DNA of 64,000 bases, taken from the NCBI RefSeq assembly GCF_007744675.1, contig NZ_CP036269.1, positions 3,823,546-3,887,545 of the forward strand, in the 5' to 3' direction. Positions 35,816-44,892 of the stretch are shown in pieces; the first letter of the stretch is position 1, and each line of letters starts with the position of its first letter. The notes under the pieces were generated by a model. The model was not told the DNA's origin, ran no database searches, and saw only the letters and a list, made by a program, of their open reading frames with translations. This stretch comes from Gimesia alba. Lineage in GTDB: Bacteria; Planctomycetota; Planctomycetia; Planctomycetales; Planctomycetaceae. A program made the translations under genes and the position numbers.

Positions 35816-36043
35816 TCAGTCATTCACAAGTGAAATCAATTTACTTCGAGAACCTTGGTGAAATTCAATTTTCCCTTCTCTGCCAAGCCAACCGACGGCT
35901 TGCATCACGAGATCGCGAGGCGCTTCGATTTCACGAGATAATTTACTTAAAGTAACGGGTTCATGTTCACTCAAATATTGCCAGACAATCCCAGCGACAA
36001 CTCCAATGCTCTCGACTTGGTGCGACTCAATTTCCGCTGACAT
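35816..36043 (-). CDS. Small winged-helix domain protein (DUF2582-like)
   Basis: This 75-residue protein fits a single winged helix-turn-helix: 'GIVWQYLSEHEPVTLSKLSREIEAPRDLVMQAVGWLGREGKIEF'. It resembles PF10771 (DUF2582) proteins, which are small stand-alone winged helices of unknown role. CAGGAGC 8 nt before ATG 36043 fixes the start. The next gene on the same strand encodes a TPR protein, and a perfect inverted repeat lies between the two. DNA binding is inferred from fold only. Confidence 0.8.
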   Translation of the reverse strand: MSAEIESHQVESIGVVAGIVWQYLSEHEPVTLSKLSREIEAPRDLVMQAVGWLGREGKIEFHQGSRSKLISLVND

Positions 36044-36237
36044 CAACTTGCTCCTGAACTATAAACCTGAAGAATTCGGTAATAGAACGTGTGTTTCTAT
36101 TTTGTTTTTGACGCGCTTGATATCCATATACACAATACAAAATAAGTTAACTGGCAGATGATCCCTATTATAGAACCGAAGAACTTTGGGAAGCAATCAT
36201 TGATTTCCCAAGTTTTGTTCGTCAATGAAGATTTTCA

Positions 36238-36696
36238 TCATACAATGTTCAAATATCCCTCAAAATCGTTGTCAAAACATTCCAGACTGGTCGAAATCGC
36301 TTCCAGGTCTTTCAGAGTTGTTTTCAAGTCTTGATCTGTCCCCTGGTATAAGACAAATGCGGTAAACAATTCTGTTTTAAAGACACGCAGGTAAGCACTG
36401 TTGATCAATTCTGAGCATACAAATTCGATGTCATGCCCCACGCATTCTTTGCCTGCCATTGTCCCTTTGAATTCGTAAATGTCGAGTTCATTGTATTCAT
36501 CTCGAAATACTTTGACTGACTGAGCCAGTAACTCCTCTGGGGGGATCTCGACAAAATATAACGAGATCAACCAGAATGAGGAATCTGCTCCATAAACACT
36601 GACTTGGATTTCACCGTTGGTTTCATCAACCTCTTTTGATAGCTCCCACTCACTGGGATATTCAAATGAGATTCCATATTCATTAAAAAAGTTCAT
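36238..36696 (-). CDS. Hypothetical protein, PsbP/DUF1795-like
   Basis: This 152-residue cytoplasmic protein lacks a signal peptide. The start 'YGISFEYPSEWEL' followed by alternating beta-strand sequence is like the PsbP/Mog1 fold family (DUF1795-type: YxFxYPxxW). Acidic residues are frequent (calculated by eye). Three cysteines are present, none in a recognised motif. No function can be given. The gaps on both sides (over 140 bp) suggest separate transcription. The start is ATG 36696 with no strong ribosome-binding site. Confidence 0.65.
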   Translation of the reverse strand: MNFFNEYGISFEYPSEWELSKEVDETNGEIQVSVYGADSSFWLISLYFVEIPPEELLAQSVKVFRDEYNELDIYEFKGTMAGKECVGHDIEFVCSELINSAYLRVFKTELFTAFVLYQGTDQDLKTTLKDLEAISTSLECFDNDFEGYLNIV

Positions 36697-36840
36697 TGTT
36701 TCAATTTGATTCTTTGTAGTAATACTTTGAGTAAATCACTCCCGTAATGTTCAGCATAATATGCTGAGCAACACAATTGATTATAACTAATTCAGGAGAC
36801 TCTTGAAGGACTCCGGGTTCTTTCTTTTTTAAGGATCTAC

Positions 36841-39387
36841 TCACCTGTGTGTTGAATTCGAAATGAAATCATTCAACATTTGGCCCGTCTGGCCCGTTTT
36901 TCGTACTGAGATCTCTTCTGGAGTTCCTTCATCAAGAATGATGCCGCCGGATTCACCTCCTTCAGGACCTAAATCGATCATCCAGTCAGCGGCGAGAATC
37001 GCTTGCGGATGATGTTCGATCATCAGAACAGAATTGCCTTCCTGGACCAGCCGATCCAAGACTGATAATAAACAATCAATATCGGCTGCATGCAAACCTC
37101 TTGTTGGTTCATCCAGGACAAAAAGTGTCATAGCAGTCGGGTTTGAGATCAATTCCGTAGCGAGTTTGATTCTTTGTGCTTCCCCACCAGACAACATGTT
37201 TGCTGGTTGACCTAATGCGAGGTAACCTAATCCCAGTTCTTTAAGAACCTGTAATACTTTTTTAAGTTTGGGAATCTGATCAAAAAATACAACGGCTTCG
37301 TCAACGGGCATATCTAAAATATCACTGACCGATTTTCCTCGATATTTAACAGCAAGTGTTTGTTGATTAAAACGCTTCGTCTTGCATTTTTCACAGGGGA
37401 GATAGAGAGGCGGTAGAAATTGCATATCAACGCGTCGATACCCTTGCCCATGACAATGTTTGCAGCGGCCCTCTTTAGCGTTAAAGCTGAAACGCCTGGC
37501 GGTATAACCACGCATTCGGGATAATTTTGTTTTCGCAAACAGTTTCCGAATTTCATCCCATATTCCACAATAGGTTGCCGGGTTGGAACGCCCACTTTGA
37601 CCCAGGGGGGCTTGATCAATGATTTTGATCTGCTGCAGAAATTCGCTCCCTTCAAGAGAATCATATTCCAGGTCTTGTCTGGATTCACTCTTGAATTCTG
37701 CTTTCAATGCGGGGACCAGTGTTTCGAGGACCAGAGAACTTTTTCCACACCCGCTAACACCGGTGATACATACCAACTTCTGTAATGGAATTTTGAGAGT
37801 GACATTTTTTAAATTGTTAAGCTTTGCCCCTTTAAGCACCAACTCCGGCTTCGCTCCAGACTGAGGTGTATCAGGGCGTGATTTGATCTCATATTCGGCA
37901 TTCAATGCACGGGAGGTAAACGAGCGATGATTCTGAATGACATCCTGATAACATCCCGAAACAACAACCTCTCCCCCCTGTTCTCCCGCCTGAGGGCCTA
38001 GATCCAATATATAATCACTCGCTTTAATGACATCATGATCATGCTCAACGACGAGGATCGTATTCCCAGCCTGATTGAGTCGTTTTAAAATCTTTAACAG
38101 TTTTTCTGTTTCGTTCGCGTGTAAACCAGCCGTTGGTTCATCCAAAATATAGCAGGCTCCCGTCGTTTCCGCTCCCAAAAACGATGCCAGTCTGGCTCTT
38201 TGATGCTCGCCGCCTGATAACGTATGAGCAGGACGGTTCAATTTGATGTAGTTCAGACCAATTTCAGCTAGATACTTCAGCCTGCTTCGAATTGGAGGCA
38301 AAAGTTGATCCACGATTTCCTGGTCCTGAGAATTGTGAGACGTTAGCTCTGAACGTTCCCAGTCATTTAACCACACGAGAATTTCAGGGGCTGTCTGATC
38401 GACTAGCTGGTCGATGGATTGGCCTTTTAGTTTTACAGAACGACCATATTCATTGATTCTTGCGCCCTGGCATTCCGGGCAAACCTGTTCTATTTTCTCA
38501 TGATTGCTTGCCTCGATAACGCCTAATCCCTGGCAGTTTGGGCACGCACCATAGGGACTGTTAAAACTGAAGGTACGTGGCTCAGGATCAGGAAAGCTCA
38601 GTTGACATTTCCCGCAGGCGAGCCTTGTACTCAGAAATCGATCTGACCAGCATGTTTCTGTTTCCTGGCTGACGATACAGACACCATCACCATGTTTTAA
38701 TGCCAGATCGATTGATTCTTTGAGACGGGCATCGATTCCTTCTTTTACGATGATTCGATCGATCACAATGTCAATGTCATGGAAGTCGCTCTCCTTGAGA
38801 TCCTGTGACTGGGAGAGATCTACGACCACTCCATCTACTCTGGCTCGAACAAAACCTTCTTTTGCAATTTTGTTCAAAACCGCAGTGTGGTCTCCCTTTT
38901 TTGCCGTGATCACTGGAGAAAGAATAATCACTTTCTTCCGATCCTCCAAAGCGAGAATCAGATCAACAATCTGTTCCGCAGACTGTTGATGAAGCGGTTG
39001 ATGACATTGGGTACAATGAACTGTTCCGCGTTGCGCAAACAGCAGGCGGAAATAATCGTAAAGCTCCGTCATGGTTGCTAAAGTACTACGGCGGGAATGA
39101 ACTCTTTGCGTTTGTTCAATACTGATTGTGGGGGGGAGTCCGCTGATCTGGTCGACGTCAGCGGGCTGCATCTGGCTGAATATTTGGCGCGTCCCAGGAG
39201 AAAGATTTTCCAGAAAACGCCTCTGCCCTTCACTGTGAATTGTGTCAAATGCGAGACTGCTTTTACCACTGCCACTGACGCCTGTGATGACCGTCAGCTG
39301 GAGATGAGGGAGATCCACATTGATATTTTTGAGGTTGTGGGTACGTGCTCCCCGAATGCGAATATAGTTATCAGACTGGTCTTGCAT
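36841..39387 (-). CDS. UvrA-family excision repair ATPase, shortened
   Basis: This 848-residue UvrA-like protein (bacterial UvrA is about 940) has two ABC ATPase modules with 'GVSGSGKSSLAF' (from residue 36) and 'GVSGCGKSSLV', both signatures ('LSGGEHQR' and 'LSGGEAQR'), and zinc modules ('CGKC...CPNC', 'CKHCHGQG...CEKC'). The UvrB-binding region ('KEGFVRARVDGVVVDL') is kept. Between CPNCQGLG and CPECQGARI only about 20 residues remain, where standard UvrA has about 100 (the insertion domain). It may therefore be a paralogue with altered DNA damage recognition rather than the main UvrA. It is convergent with nothing nearby and stands alone. Confidence 0.85.
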   Translation of the reverse strand: MQDQSDNYIRIRGARTHNLKNINVDLPHLQLTVITGVSGSGKSSLAFDTIHSEGQRRFLENLSPGTRQIFSQMQPADVDQISGLPPTISIEQTQRVHSRRSTLATMTELYDYFRLLFAQRGTVHCTQCHQPLHQQSAEQIVDLILALEDRKKVIILSPVITAKKGDHTAVLNKIAKEGFVRARVDGVVVDLSQSQDLKESDFHDIDIVIDRIIVKEGIDARLKESIDLALKHGDGVCIVSQETETCWSDRFLSTRLACGKCQLSFPDPEPRTFSFNSPYGACPNCQGLGVIEASNHEKIEQVCPECQGARINEYGRSVKLKGQSIDQLVDQTAPEILVWLNDWERSELTSHNSQDQEIVDQLLPPIRSRLKYLAEIGLNYIKLNRPAHTLSGGEHQRARLASFLGAETTGACYILDEPTAGLHANETEKLLKILKRLNQAGNTILVVEHDHDVIKASDYILDLGPQAGEQGGEVVVSGCYQDVIQNHRSFTSRALNAEYEIKSRPDTPQSGAKPELVLKGAKLNNLKNVTLKIPLQKLVCITGVSGCGKSSLVLETLVPALKAEFKSESRQDLEYDSLEGSEFLQQIKIIDQAPLGQSGRSNPATYCGIWDEIRKLFAKTKLSRMRGYTARRFSFNAKEGRCKHCHGQGYRRVDMQFLPPLYLPCEKCKTKRFNQQTLAVKYRGKSVSDILDMPVDEAVVFFDQIPKLKKVLQVLKELGLGYLALGQPANMLSGGEAQRIKLATELISNPTAMTLFVLDEPTRGLHAADIDCLLSVLDRLVQEGNSVLMIEHHPQAILAADWMIDLGPEGGESGGIILDEGTPEEISVRKTGQTGQMLNDFISNSTHR

Positions 39388-39554
39388 AAAACACTTCAGA
39401 AGATCAAATGAGGTTCGCCTGGGGGATGTAGTGCAGAGTGGCAGTTACAAAGATAGTTGTCGCCGTTTAATGGTATGAATGATTCACAGTTGTTATGATT
39501 TTAACAGCCTCGTCTATTTTTTATAGTTCCTTTTACAATAATCTATTTTCTATT

Positions 39555-40187
39555 ATGTCGATCATTCCTCATTCATTTTATTTCCGCCATTCTGTTTCTG
39601 TGCCAGAAATAAAGGTAATCCCTCGTAAACGCGGTCAATTATTAAAACTCCCCAAGTCGGCTTTGATTCCAGATTTAAACTTCAAAGCAAAAACAGACCA
39701 TTGGGGAGAAATCCGGATCGGCTGGAATAATAATGGCTTGGGAATCAGCCTGAAGGTTAAACAAAAACAACACCCGACGACTGATGCGGAATACTTTAAT
39801 GTCTGGATTGATACCCGAGATACGAAAACAATCCATCGTGCCAATCGTTACTGCCACTTTTTCCAGTTTCGGCCGGTTGTAAATGCCCCAAATCAGTCTC
39901 AACCAGGTTGCACCCAACTCACCATCAATCGGGCGCAAGCAGATGCACGTCAATCTGATCTTTCAAAGATACAGCTCTGGTCGAAGATTGAATCAACTGG
40001 ATATGAGCTGGAAGCCTGGATTCCGGCAAGTGAACTGACCGGTTTCGATCCCGGTTCCTATCCGCAAATGGGGTTTTACTACACGATTTTCGATTCAGAA
40101 TTGGGAGAACAATTCATGACCGTTGACCAAGAATTGCCGATCGGACAAGATCCCAGCTTATGGGCTACAATGCGATTAGAAGCTTGA
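39555..40187 (+). CDS. CBM9/DOMON-like beta-sandwich protein
   Basis: This protein of about 210 residues has no signal peptide if it starts at ATG 39555. The sequence has features of the carbohydrate-binding module 9/DOMON-like sandwich: 'WGEIRIGWNNNGLGISLKV', 'EYFNVWIDTRDTKTIHRANRYCHFFQF' and 'GYELEAWIPASELTGFDPG'. Stand-alone cytoplasmic versions are common in planctomycetes, and the ligand is not known. The upstream frame from 39495 gives a hydrophobic N-terminus but lacks conservation. A bidirectional terminator follows at 40195. Confidence 0.68.
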   Translation: MSIIPHSFYFRHSVSVPEIKVIPRKRGQLLKLPKSALIPDLNFKAKTDHWGEIRIGWNNNGLGISLKVKQKQHPTTDAEYFNVWIDTRDTKTIHRANRYCHFFQFRPVVNAPNQSQPGCTQLTINRAQADARQSDLSKIQLWSKIESTGYELEAWIPASELTGFDPGSYPQMGFYYTIFDSELGEQFMTVDQELPIGQDPSLWATMRLEA

Positions 40188-40194
40188 AATAGAA

Positions 40195-40228
40195 AAACAG
40201 CGATGGCAATATCATGTCATCGCTGTTT
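40195..40228. terminator. Bidirectional terminator between convergent genes
   Basis: AAACAGCGATG (40195-40205) and CATCGCTGTTT (40218-40228) form an 11-bp stem with a 12-nt loop. A-rich sequence at the left gives TTTTT on the minus strand after the stem, and a shorter TTT is seen on the plus strand. It lies between the CBM9-like gene and the minus-strand gene at 40255-40527. Confidence 0.85.
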
Positions 40229-40254
40229 CGTATAAGCATTCGTGTGTTGTGTGT

Positions 40255-40527
40255 TTAGCGGCGTTTCGGTAATGCGGCAGCGTAGAGCATCGTAACTGCG
40301 CCAATTGACATCATGCTGAAAGCAGCCCAATCAGGGGGATTGAGGACTTCTTGTTGATCTTCGTTCAGCGTAGTCATTCCCAGAAAACCACGGAACTCCG
40401 GCTCACGCACAGGCTCTGGTTCTTCCAGTACGACTTTATGCGTCAGCACCATTTTGTCGACAAAAAGAAATGAAGTTCCCGTCAGTAATACAAATAAGCC
40501 AGCAGCAAAAAAAGATGAGCGAAACAT
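40255..40527 (-). CDS. Small two-helix membrane protein
   Basis: This is a 90-residue protein with an N-terminal helix ('SSFFAAGLFVLLTGTSFLF') and a C-terminal helix ('WAAFSMMSIGAVTMLYAAALP') joined by a charged loop containing three EPEP-like acidic repeats and the sequence 'REPEFRGFLGMTT'. AGGGA seven bases before ATG 40527 supports the start. The function is unknown. It is flanked by terminators and an apparently non-coding 462-bp region. Confidence 0.68.
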   Translation of the reverse strand: MFRSSFFAAGLFVLLTGTSFLFVDKMVLTHKVVLEEPEPVREPEFRGFLGMTTLNEDQQEVLNPPDWAAFSMMSIGAVTMLYAAALPKRR

Positions 40528-40989
40528 GCGATGTCCCTGTCCTGTAGCATACATCGATTTCTATTTCGCTTGCTCCTCCTGAGCACAGCCCTTTTTCCAA
40601 AGTACCTTCCTGATCTTCAGGGCTTTTATATGCGAATCGACGACGAATTTAAATAATTAGCCCACTACTGCAATACAATCCGAGGAGAGCGGGATCTAAT
40701 CTTTTTATCGGAATCTGAACCAAATCTCTTGATTTTGCACCGCTAAGAATAATCTTCCCCCCTTTCTTACTGGCCGGTTGTAACGATAATGCGGCTCTCA
40801 CTTCTGGTACTGAACATATAATGAAATGCTGCTCTAGCGGGTTTCGGCTCCTATGTAGTTTGGCTCCATTTAAAAAAGTGACCTGATGCCGACTGGAGTT
40901 TTGGCTATACAGACGCTAAATTGGCCATTTCGTAGTTTAAAAATACCTGATTGTCTCTGACATCGAGAAACCAAGCGAGGAAATGACAA
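40528..40989. other. Intergenic region upstream of leuB
   Basis: This 462-bp gap lies between the divergent small membrane protein gene and leuB. A perfect TATAAT occurs at 40817-40822 but has no good -35 at 17 bp. I found no open reading frame of note and no leucine-codon-rich leader peptide, T-box or other recognisable riboregulator. Promoters for both neighbours are probably here. Confidence 0.5.
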
Positions 40990-42063
40990 GTGGAAGCTCG
41001 GATTACATTATTACCCGGCGATGGGATCGGTCCTGAAATCGTAGCAGAAGCAAAACGGGTACTGGATACAATTGCTGACAAATTCGGTCACCAGTTTGAA
41101 ACACCATCCTGTCCAATGGGAGGAAATGCCATTGATGAATTTGGCGACCCTCTTCCACCTCAAACATTAGAAACCTGTAAAGATTCGCAGGCGATCTTGC
41201 TGGGAGCTGTAGGCGGGCCTAAATGGGATGATCCCTCAGCCAAGACGCGCCCCGAGGCAGGTTTACTTAAAATTCGAAAAGAATTGGGCCTGTTTGCGAA
41301 CTTAAGACCGATCAAGCCTTACTCCGAGTTATTGGATGCATCACCTTTAAAACGTGAAATTATTGAAGGTACCGACATCCTCTTTTTCCGGGAATTAACA
41401 GGCGGGATCTATTTTGGTGACTCGGGAAGAATGGAGCATCCGGATGGAGAAAAAGCGTTTAGTGTCATGACTTATACGACATCGGAAATTGCCCGCATTG
41501 TGCGTCTGGCAGCAGAATCGGCTCGCAACCGGGGGGGGAAATTAACATCTGTCGATAAGGCAAATGTCCTGGAAGTCTCAAGGCTCTGGAGACAAGTGGC
41601 CGAAGATGTTGTGAAAAACGAATTCCCCGATATCGAATACGAAGTCGTGTTGGTCGATGCAATGGCGATGCACTTGATCTCCCGCCCTTCCGATTTTGAT
41701 GTTGTTGTCACTGGAAATATGTTTGGCGACATTCTGACTGATGAAGGATCAATGCTGCCCGGATCTTTGGGATTGCTTCCCTCTGCTTCATTAGGTGAAT
41801 CGGGACCGGGCCTTTACGAACCCATTCACGGATCGGCTCCCGATATTGCCGGAAAAGGTATCGCGAACCCATTGGCCACAATTCTAGCAACAGCCATGTT
41901 GCTGCGACATTCGCTGTCGCTGGAAACTGAAGCCGCTGCTGTTGAAGCTGCTGTCGCAAGTGTGCTGGCTGCCGGTCACCGAACTGCGGATATTGCCGCT
42001 GGTGGTACCAGTATTTCAACAACAGAAATGGGTAATCATGTGATTGAGGCACTTTTAGCCTGA
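40990..42063 (+). CDS. leuB: 3-isopropylmalate dehydrogenase
   Basis: LeuB of 357 residues oxidatively decarboxylates (2R,3S)-3-isopropylmalate in leucine biosynthesis. '[12 protein letters not shown]' at the N-terminus, '[13 protein letters not shown]', '[11 protein letters not shown]', '[14 protein letters not shown]' and '[27 protein letters not shown]' are the family blocks, and the 'GxIYFG' and Glu/Asp metal ligands are in place. It starts at GTG 40990 preceded by GCGAGGAAATG. A strong terminator follows, so it is monocistronic; leuA, leuC and leuD are not nearby. Confidence 0.96.
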   Translation: MEARITLLPGDGIGPEIVAEAKRVLDTIADKFGHQFETPSCPMGGNAIDEFGDPLPPQTLETCKDSQAILLGAVGGPKWDDPSAKTRPEAGLLKIRKELGLFANLRPIKPYSELLDASPLKREIIEGTDILFFRELTGGIYFGDSGRMEHPDGEKAFSVMTYTTSEIARIVRLAAESARNRGGKLTSVDKANVLEVSRLWRQVAEDVVKNEFPDIEYEVVLVDAMAMHLISRPSDFDVVVTGNMFGDILTDEGSMLPGSLGLLPSASLGESGPGLYEPIHGSAPDIAGKGIANPLATILATAMLLRHSLSLETEAAAVEAAVASVLAAGHRTADIAAGGTSISTTEMGNHVIEALLA

Positions 42064-42088
42064 GTATCAACATTCGGAATCGTTGAAA

Positions 42089-42120
42089 AAAGCGGGGACG
42101 AATTAAATCGTCCCCGCTTT
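42089..42120. terminator. Bidirectional terminator after leuB
   Basis: AAAGCGGGGACGA (42089-42101) and TCGTCCCCGCTTT (42108-42120) form a perfect 13-bp GC-rich stem with a 6-nt loop. An A-run before and a short T-run after make it active in both directions. It separates leuB from the convergent isomerase gene ending at 42148. Confidence 0.93.
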
Positions 42121-42147
42121 CGTATTTATAAAATACTGTGACCGGAA

Positions 42148-43047
42148 TTAGACGTCACAGAGCTCTACGGCTTGCTTCAGCCCCTGAATAGGATCGCGTG
42201 TTGGTATAAACTCCTGACCAACATAACCCTGGTAACCAATTTCCTGTAAAGCCAGCATGATGGCGGGATAATTGATTTCCTGTTTCTCGTCCAGTTCACC
42301 TCGTCCGGGATTACCGGCTGTGTGAACGTGGCCAATGTAATCTTTGTGCTGTCTGATACGCCGAATCACATCGCCATCCATAATCTGGACATGATAGATA
42401 TCAAACAGCAGTTTCATCCGGTCGGAGCCAATCTGTTTGATGATATCGATGCAATATTCAGTGTGATCTCCCTGATAGCCGGGATGTCCTTTCATGGGAT
42501 GGCTGTCATCACGCGAGTTCAGCATTTCCAGACAGAGATTTACTTTATTCTTCTCTGCATAGCCAATGATTTTTTTGAGGCCGGCAACACAGTTTTTGGC
42601 CCCTTCTTCATCACTGATGCCGTCACGCATTCCAGTGAAAGTGATTACATTCTTGACTCCTCCAGCCGCACATTCATCAATTCGCTTGCGTAGAATTTCA
42701 GTGCAGTGATCCCAGTTATCAGGATTGTTGAAGCCCACCTTAAAACCGTGGCTGGAAGCAATTGCGCAGGTTAAACCATGTTTCTTGAGTGTCTTCCAGT
42801 TTTCGGCAGGAGTCAATTCAACGCTCTTGATTCCCAACTGGCTGGCAACTTGTGCTGTTTTTTCAATATCCCAATACTTCTTAAAGCACCAGTGAACTAC
42901 TGACTGGTTGATATTACCTTTCAGAGGTTGTGAGGAACCCACTTTACTCTCGCCCGCTAGAGAGGGTTTCATTCCCAGTCCCAATGCCGTGGCAGCGGCC
43001 ACTCCCGAGTTTTGCAGGAGTTTTCTTCGGCTGATTTCTGATTTCAT
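42148..43047 (-). CDS. Sugar phosphate isomerase/epimerase (TIM barrel), Tat-exported
   Basis: This 299-residue protein has a twin-arginine signal ('SRRKLLQNSG', Arg7/Arg8) and a hydrophobic stretch ('VAAATALGLG'). The rest is the AP-endonuclease-2/xylose-isomerase-like TIM barrel of hydroxypyruvate isomerase-like proteins: 'HGFKVGFNNPDNWDHC', 'NLCLEMLNSRDD', 'LFDIYHVQIMDGDV' and 'IGHVHTAGNPGRGELD', with metal-ligand Glu, Asp, His and Glu. It probably isomerises a sugar or keto acid in the periplasm, and the substrate is unknown. A repeat copy lies 43 bp upstream of the start. Confidence 0.88.
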   Translation of the reverse strand: MKSEISRRKLLQNSGVAAATALGLGMKPSLAGESKVGSSQPLKGNINQSVVHWCFKKYWDIEKTAQVASQLGIKSVELTPAENWKTLKKHGLTCAIASSHGFKVGFNNPDNWDHCTEILRKRIDECAAGGVKNVITFTGMRDGISDEEGAKNCVAGLKKIIGYAEKNKVNLCLEMLNSRDDSHPMKGHPGYQGDHTEYCIDIIKQIGSDRMKLLFDIYHVQIMDGDVIRRIRQHKDYIGHVHTAGNPGRGELDEKQEINYPAIMLALQEIGYQGYVGQEFIPTRDPIQGLKQAVELCDV

Positions 43048-43090
43048 GGTAACCTCTGTTTGGTTTTGGTGCTATTTCTAGTGGAATACT

Positions 43091-43185
43091 CTGGAGCAGT
43101 ACAATATTACCAGCGCGTCGCACTTTATGATACCCGATCCCAATCTGGCCTTGGAGACGTTATCATAAACTTGGGCACGGGCTAG
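43091..43185. repeat. Dispersed palindromic repeat, diverged copy 3
   Basis: This 95-bp sequence aligns along its length with the copies at 16502 and 19355; the block 'GGCCTTGGAGACG' is nearly identical, as are the order of the inner blocks and the CTAG end. It has accumulated many more changes. It is in the same orientation, again just upstream of a minus-strand gene (43 bp before the isomerase start). Its right end shares CTAG with the next element at 43182. Confidence 0.7.
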
Positions 43186-43327
43186 GTAGTGTTTATTTAA
43201 TAGTATTGAGTGTGATATTGCCTTTGTTTCTTGGGCTATGACCGCAAAAAAAGCCACTAGCCGCAGGGCGTTAGCCCCGGTTGGACGTCTTGGATAGCCA
43301 CCGTTCGAATTAATAAACGCTACCTAG
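43182..43327. mobile_element. 146-bp MITE-like element with 18-bp terminal inverted repeats
   Basis: The left end CTAGGTAGTGTTTATTTAA (43182-43200) is the reverse complement of the right end TTAATAAACGCTACCTAG (43310-43327) with one mismatch and one indel. The interior holds a GC-rich hairpin, CCGCAGGGCGTTAGCCCCGG (43261-43280), then A7 at 43246-43252, which reads as T7 after the stem on the minus strand. No coding sequence is inside. The right end overlaps the stop codon of the permease gene at 43324. It may be a non-autonomous element that also terminates transcription of the array. Confidence 0.7.
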
Positions 43328-44892
43328 CGTGATGCGAGATAGACTAAACGTTCCCTGATCAGGAAGTGTGAAATAATAATACCGACTGACATAGCCAGAG
43401 TAAATATGATATTGAGTGCTTCCAGGAATCCAGCCCCACCGCCGCGGAAACCGAAGCCAAGCGAAAGCAGCGCGATACAAAAATAAAAGAACATATTCCC
43501 GACCCACATTAATACAAATGCCAGCGGCAAAGCCCCCCACTTAATATAGGTCGAGAGCAAAGCGGTTAAATGCCAGAAAAAAAGCACTTCAACACAGATT
43601 GTCCAGAAGCTTGGTTCTGATAGAATCAGACCGATGTCGTAGGCCATTTCGTTAAGGCTAAGCAGAGTTCCAATAAACAGATATAGAGCAGCCGGAACCA
43701 GGCCAAGCAGGCATCCGGATACTTTTGAATAGGCAATGCTTGACATCGACTGCGGCAGCATCGCAGTCGAAACCAACGTTTTCCACTGAACTTCAACATG
43801 AAAAACGCGTGCAGAAATCAGACTGATTTCAATCAGAAGTACAATCAGCATGGTCCAGAATATTGTGAGACCAATTTCCTGATAGGAATAGCTGCGAGAT
43901 GTATATTGAATAAAAGAGCATAATCCCAATAAGGCAGCCCCATAACAGATGAATTTAATCACCGACATCCCATAGCCACCATTGACGAAAAAGAAATCCT
44001 TCCACATCAGTGCATTGACCCAGGCGCGACCCGGTGAAAAAAGCCAGCTTTTCTTTTTAGAAATCATTCCCCGCGCCGGGCTGGTAGACACTTCAGTCAA
44101 TGCAAAACGGTTGAAAAGCAGGCATGCCAACAGAAACAGGAGTATGCCCACAATCAAATTACTCCAAAACTGAATTCCCCAAGGGGACTCACTGAAACCT
44201 GACGTGAGAATGGTGTGGACCTGTCTCAGAACAGACGATTGACTCAGCCAGTCCAGAACTTGATTTGTTGAGGTGACAAAGAAAGTCCCATCTGCCACCC
44301 ATCTGTCTTGAACCATGATATCGAAGGCCCATTTACTGAGAGGCACACCCCAGAAAAATGCTGCCAGAGAAATCACAACAAGCGTTGAGGCAGCGCGGGA
44401 TCGTGCACAAACAACGGAACAGAGCAGTCCCAGGTTGGAGAGACAAAATAAAAAGACTGCCAGGGAAGCGTATGCGGCAATCACTTGTGAGAATGTGACG
44501 CCGCCCAGAGTGATGGCGAGTAACGTAAATGGGAATTGAACTGATAATAGCAGTAACGCAGTGACTAGTCGCGGCAATGATTTCCCCAAGAGCAGGGAAA
44601 TCGGATTGACGCCTGCCATTAACAGTAAGCCGATCGTTTGTTCTTCTTTTTCTTCCGTGATCGCTGTGGCAAAAAAACTGACTCCTGCCATTAAAATAAA
44701 GACAAAATTGAGATAAATGATTTGTGTAAACAGGATCAACCCGGCTGCGCCGATCACTCGGCTGGACAGGTTTGCAGAAACTAAGCAAAACAAAATCAGG
44801 AGGGCGAATAGAAAGCGAAACAAATGCGAACGCGTCAACCGAAAGTCGACACTCAAAGCGCGATTAAAAAGTGCAAACGTGCCTTGAAACAT
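43324..44892 (-). CDS. ABC-2 type transporter permease, last gene of the large array
   Basis: This 522-residue membrane protein has about 12 hydrophobic helices and an ABC-2 permease profile: 'ITEEKEEQTIGLLLMAGVNPISLLLGKSLPRLVTALLLL' is the typical cytoplasmic coupling region after the second helix. It works with the ATPase encoded immediately upstream (TAATG overlap of one base). It resembles the permease at 47757-49634 in order and motif. The direction of transport is presumably export, and the substrate is unknown. The stop codon TAG lies in the terminal inverted repeat of the MITE-like element. Confidence 0.86.
   Translation of the reverse strand: MFQGTFALFNRALSVDFRLTRSHLFRFLFALLILFCLVSANLSSRVIGAAGLILFTQIIYLNFVFILMAGVSFFATAITEEKEEQTIGLLLMAGVNPISLLLGKSLPRLVTALLLLSVQFPFTLLAITLGGVTFSQVIAAYASLAVFLFCLSNLGLLCSVVCARSRAASTLVVISLAAFFWGVPLSKWAFDIMVQDRWVADGTFFVTSTNQVLDWLSQSSVLRQVHTILTSGFSESPWGIQFWSNLIVGILLFLLACLLFNRFALTEVSTSPARGMISKKKSWLFSPGRAWVNALMWKDFFFVNGGYGMSVIKFICYGAALLGLCSFIQYTSRSYSYQEIGLTIFWTMLIVLLIEISLISARVFHVEVQWKTLVSTAMLPQSMSSIAYSKVSGCLLGLVPAALYLFIGTLLSLNEMAYDIGLILSEPSFWTICVEVLFFWHLTALLSTYIKWGALPLAFVLMWVGNMFFYFCIALLSLGFGFRGGGAGFLEALNIIFTLAMSVGIIISHFLIRERLVYLASR

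Noticed and set aside
40528-40989. Possible attenuator or leader peptide for leuB
   Set aside because: I looked for a leucine-rich short frame followed by competing hairpins and did not find one.
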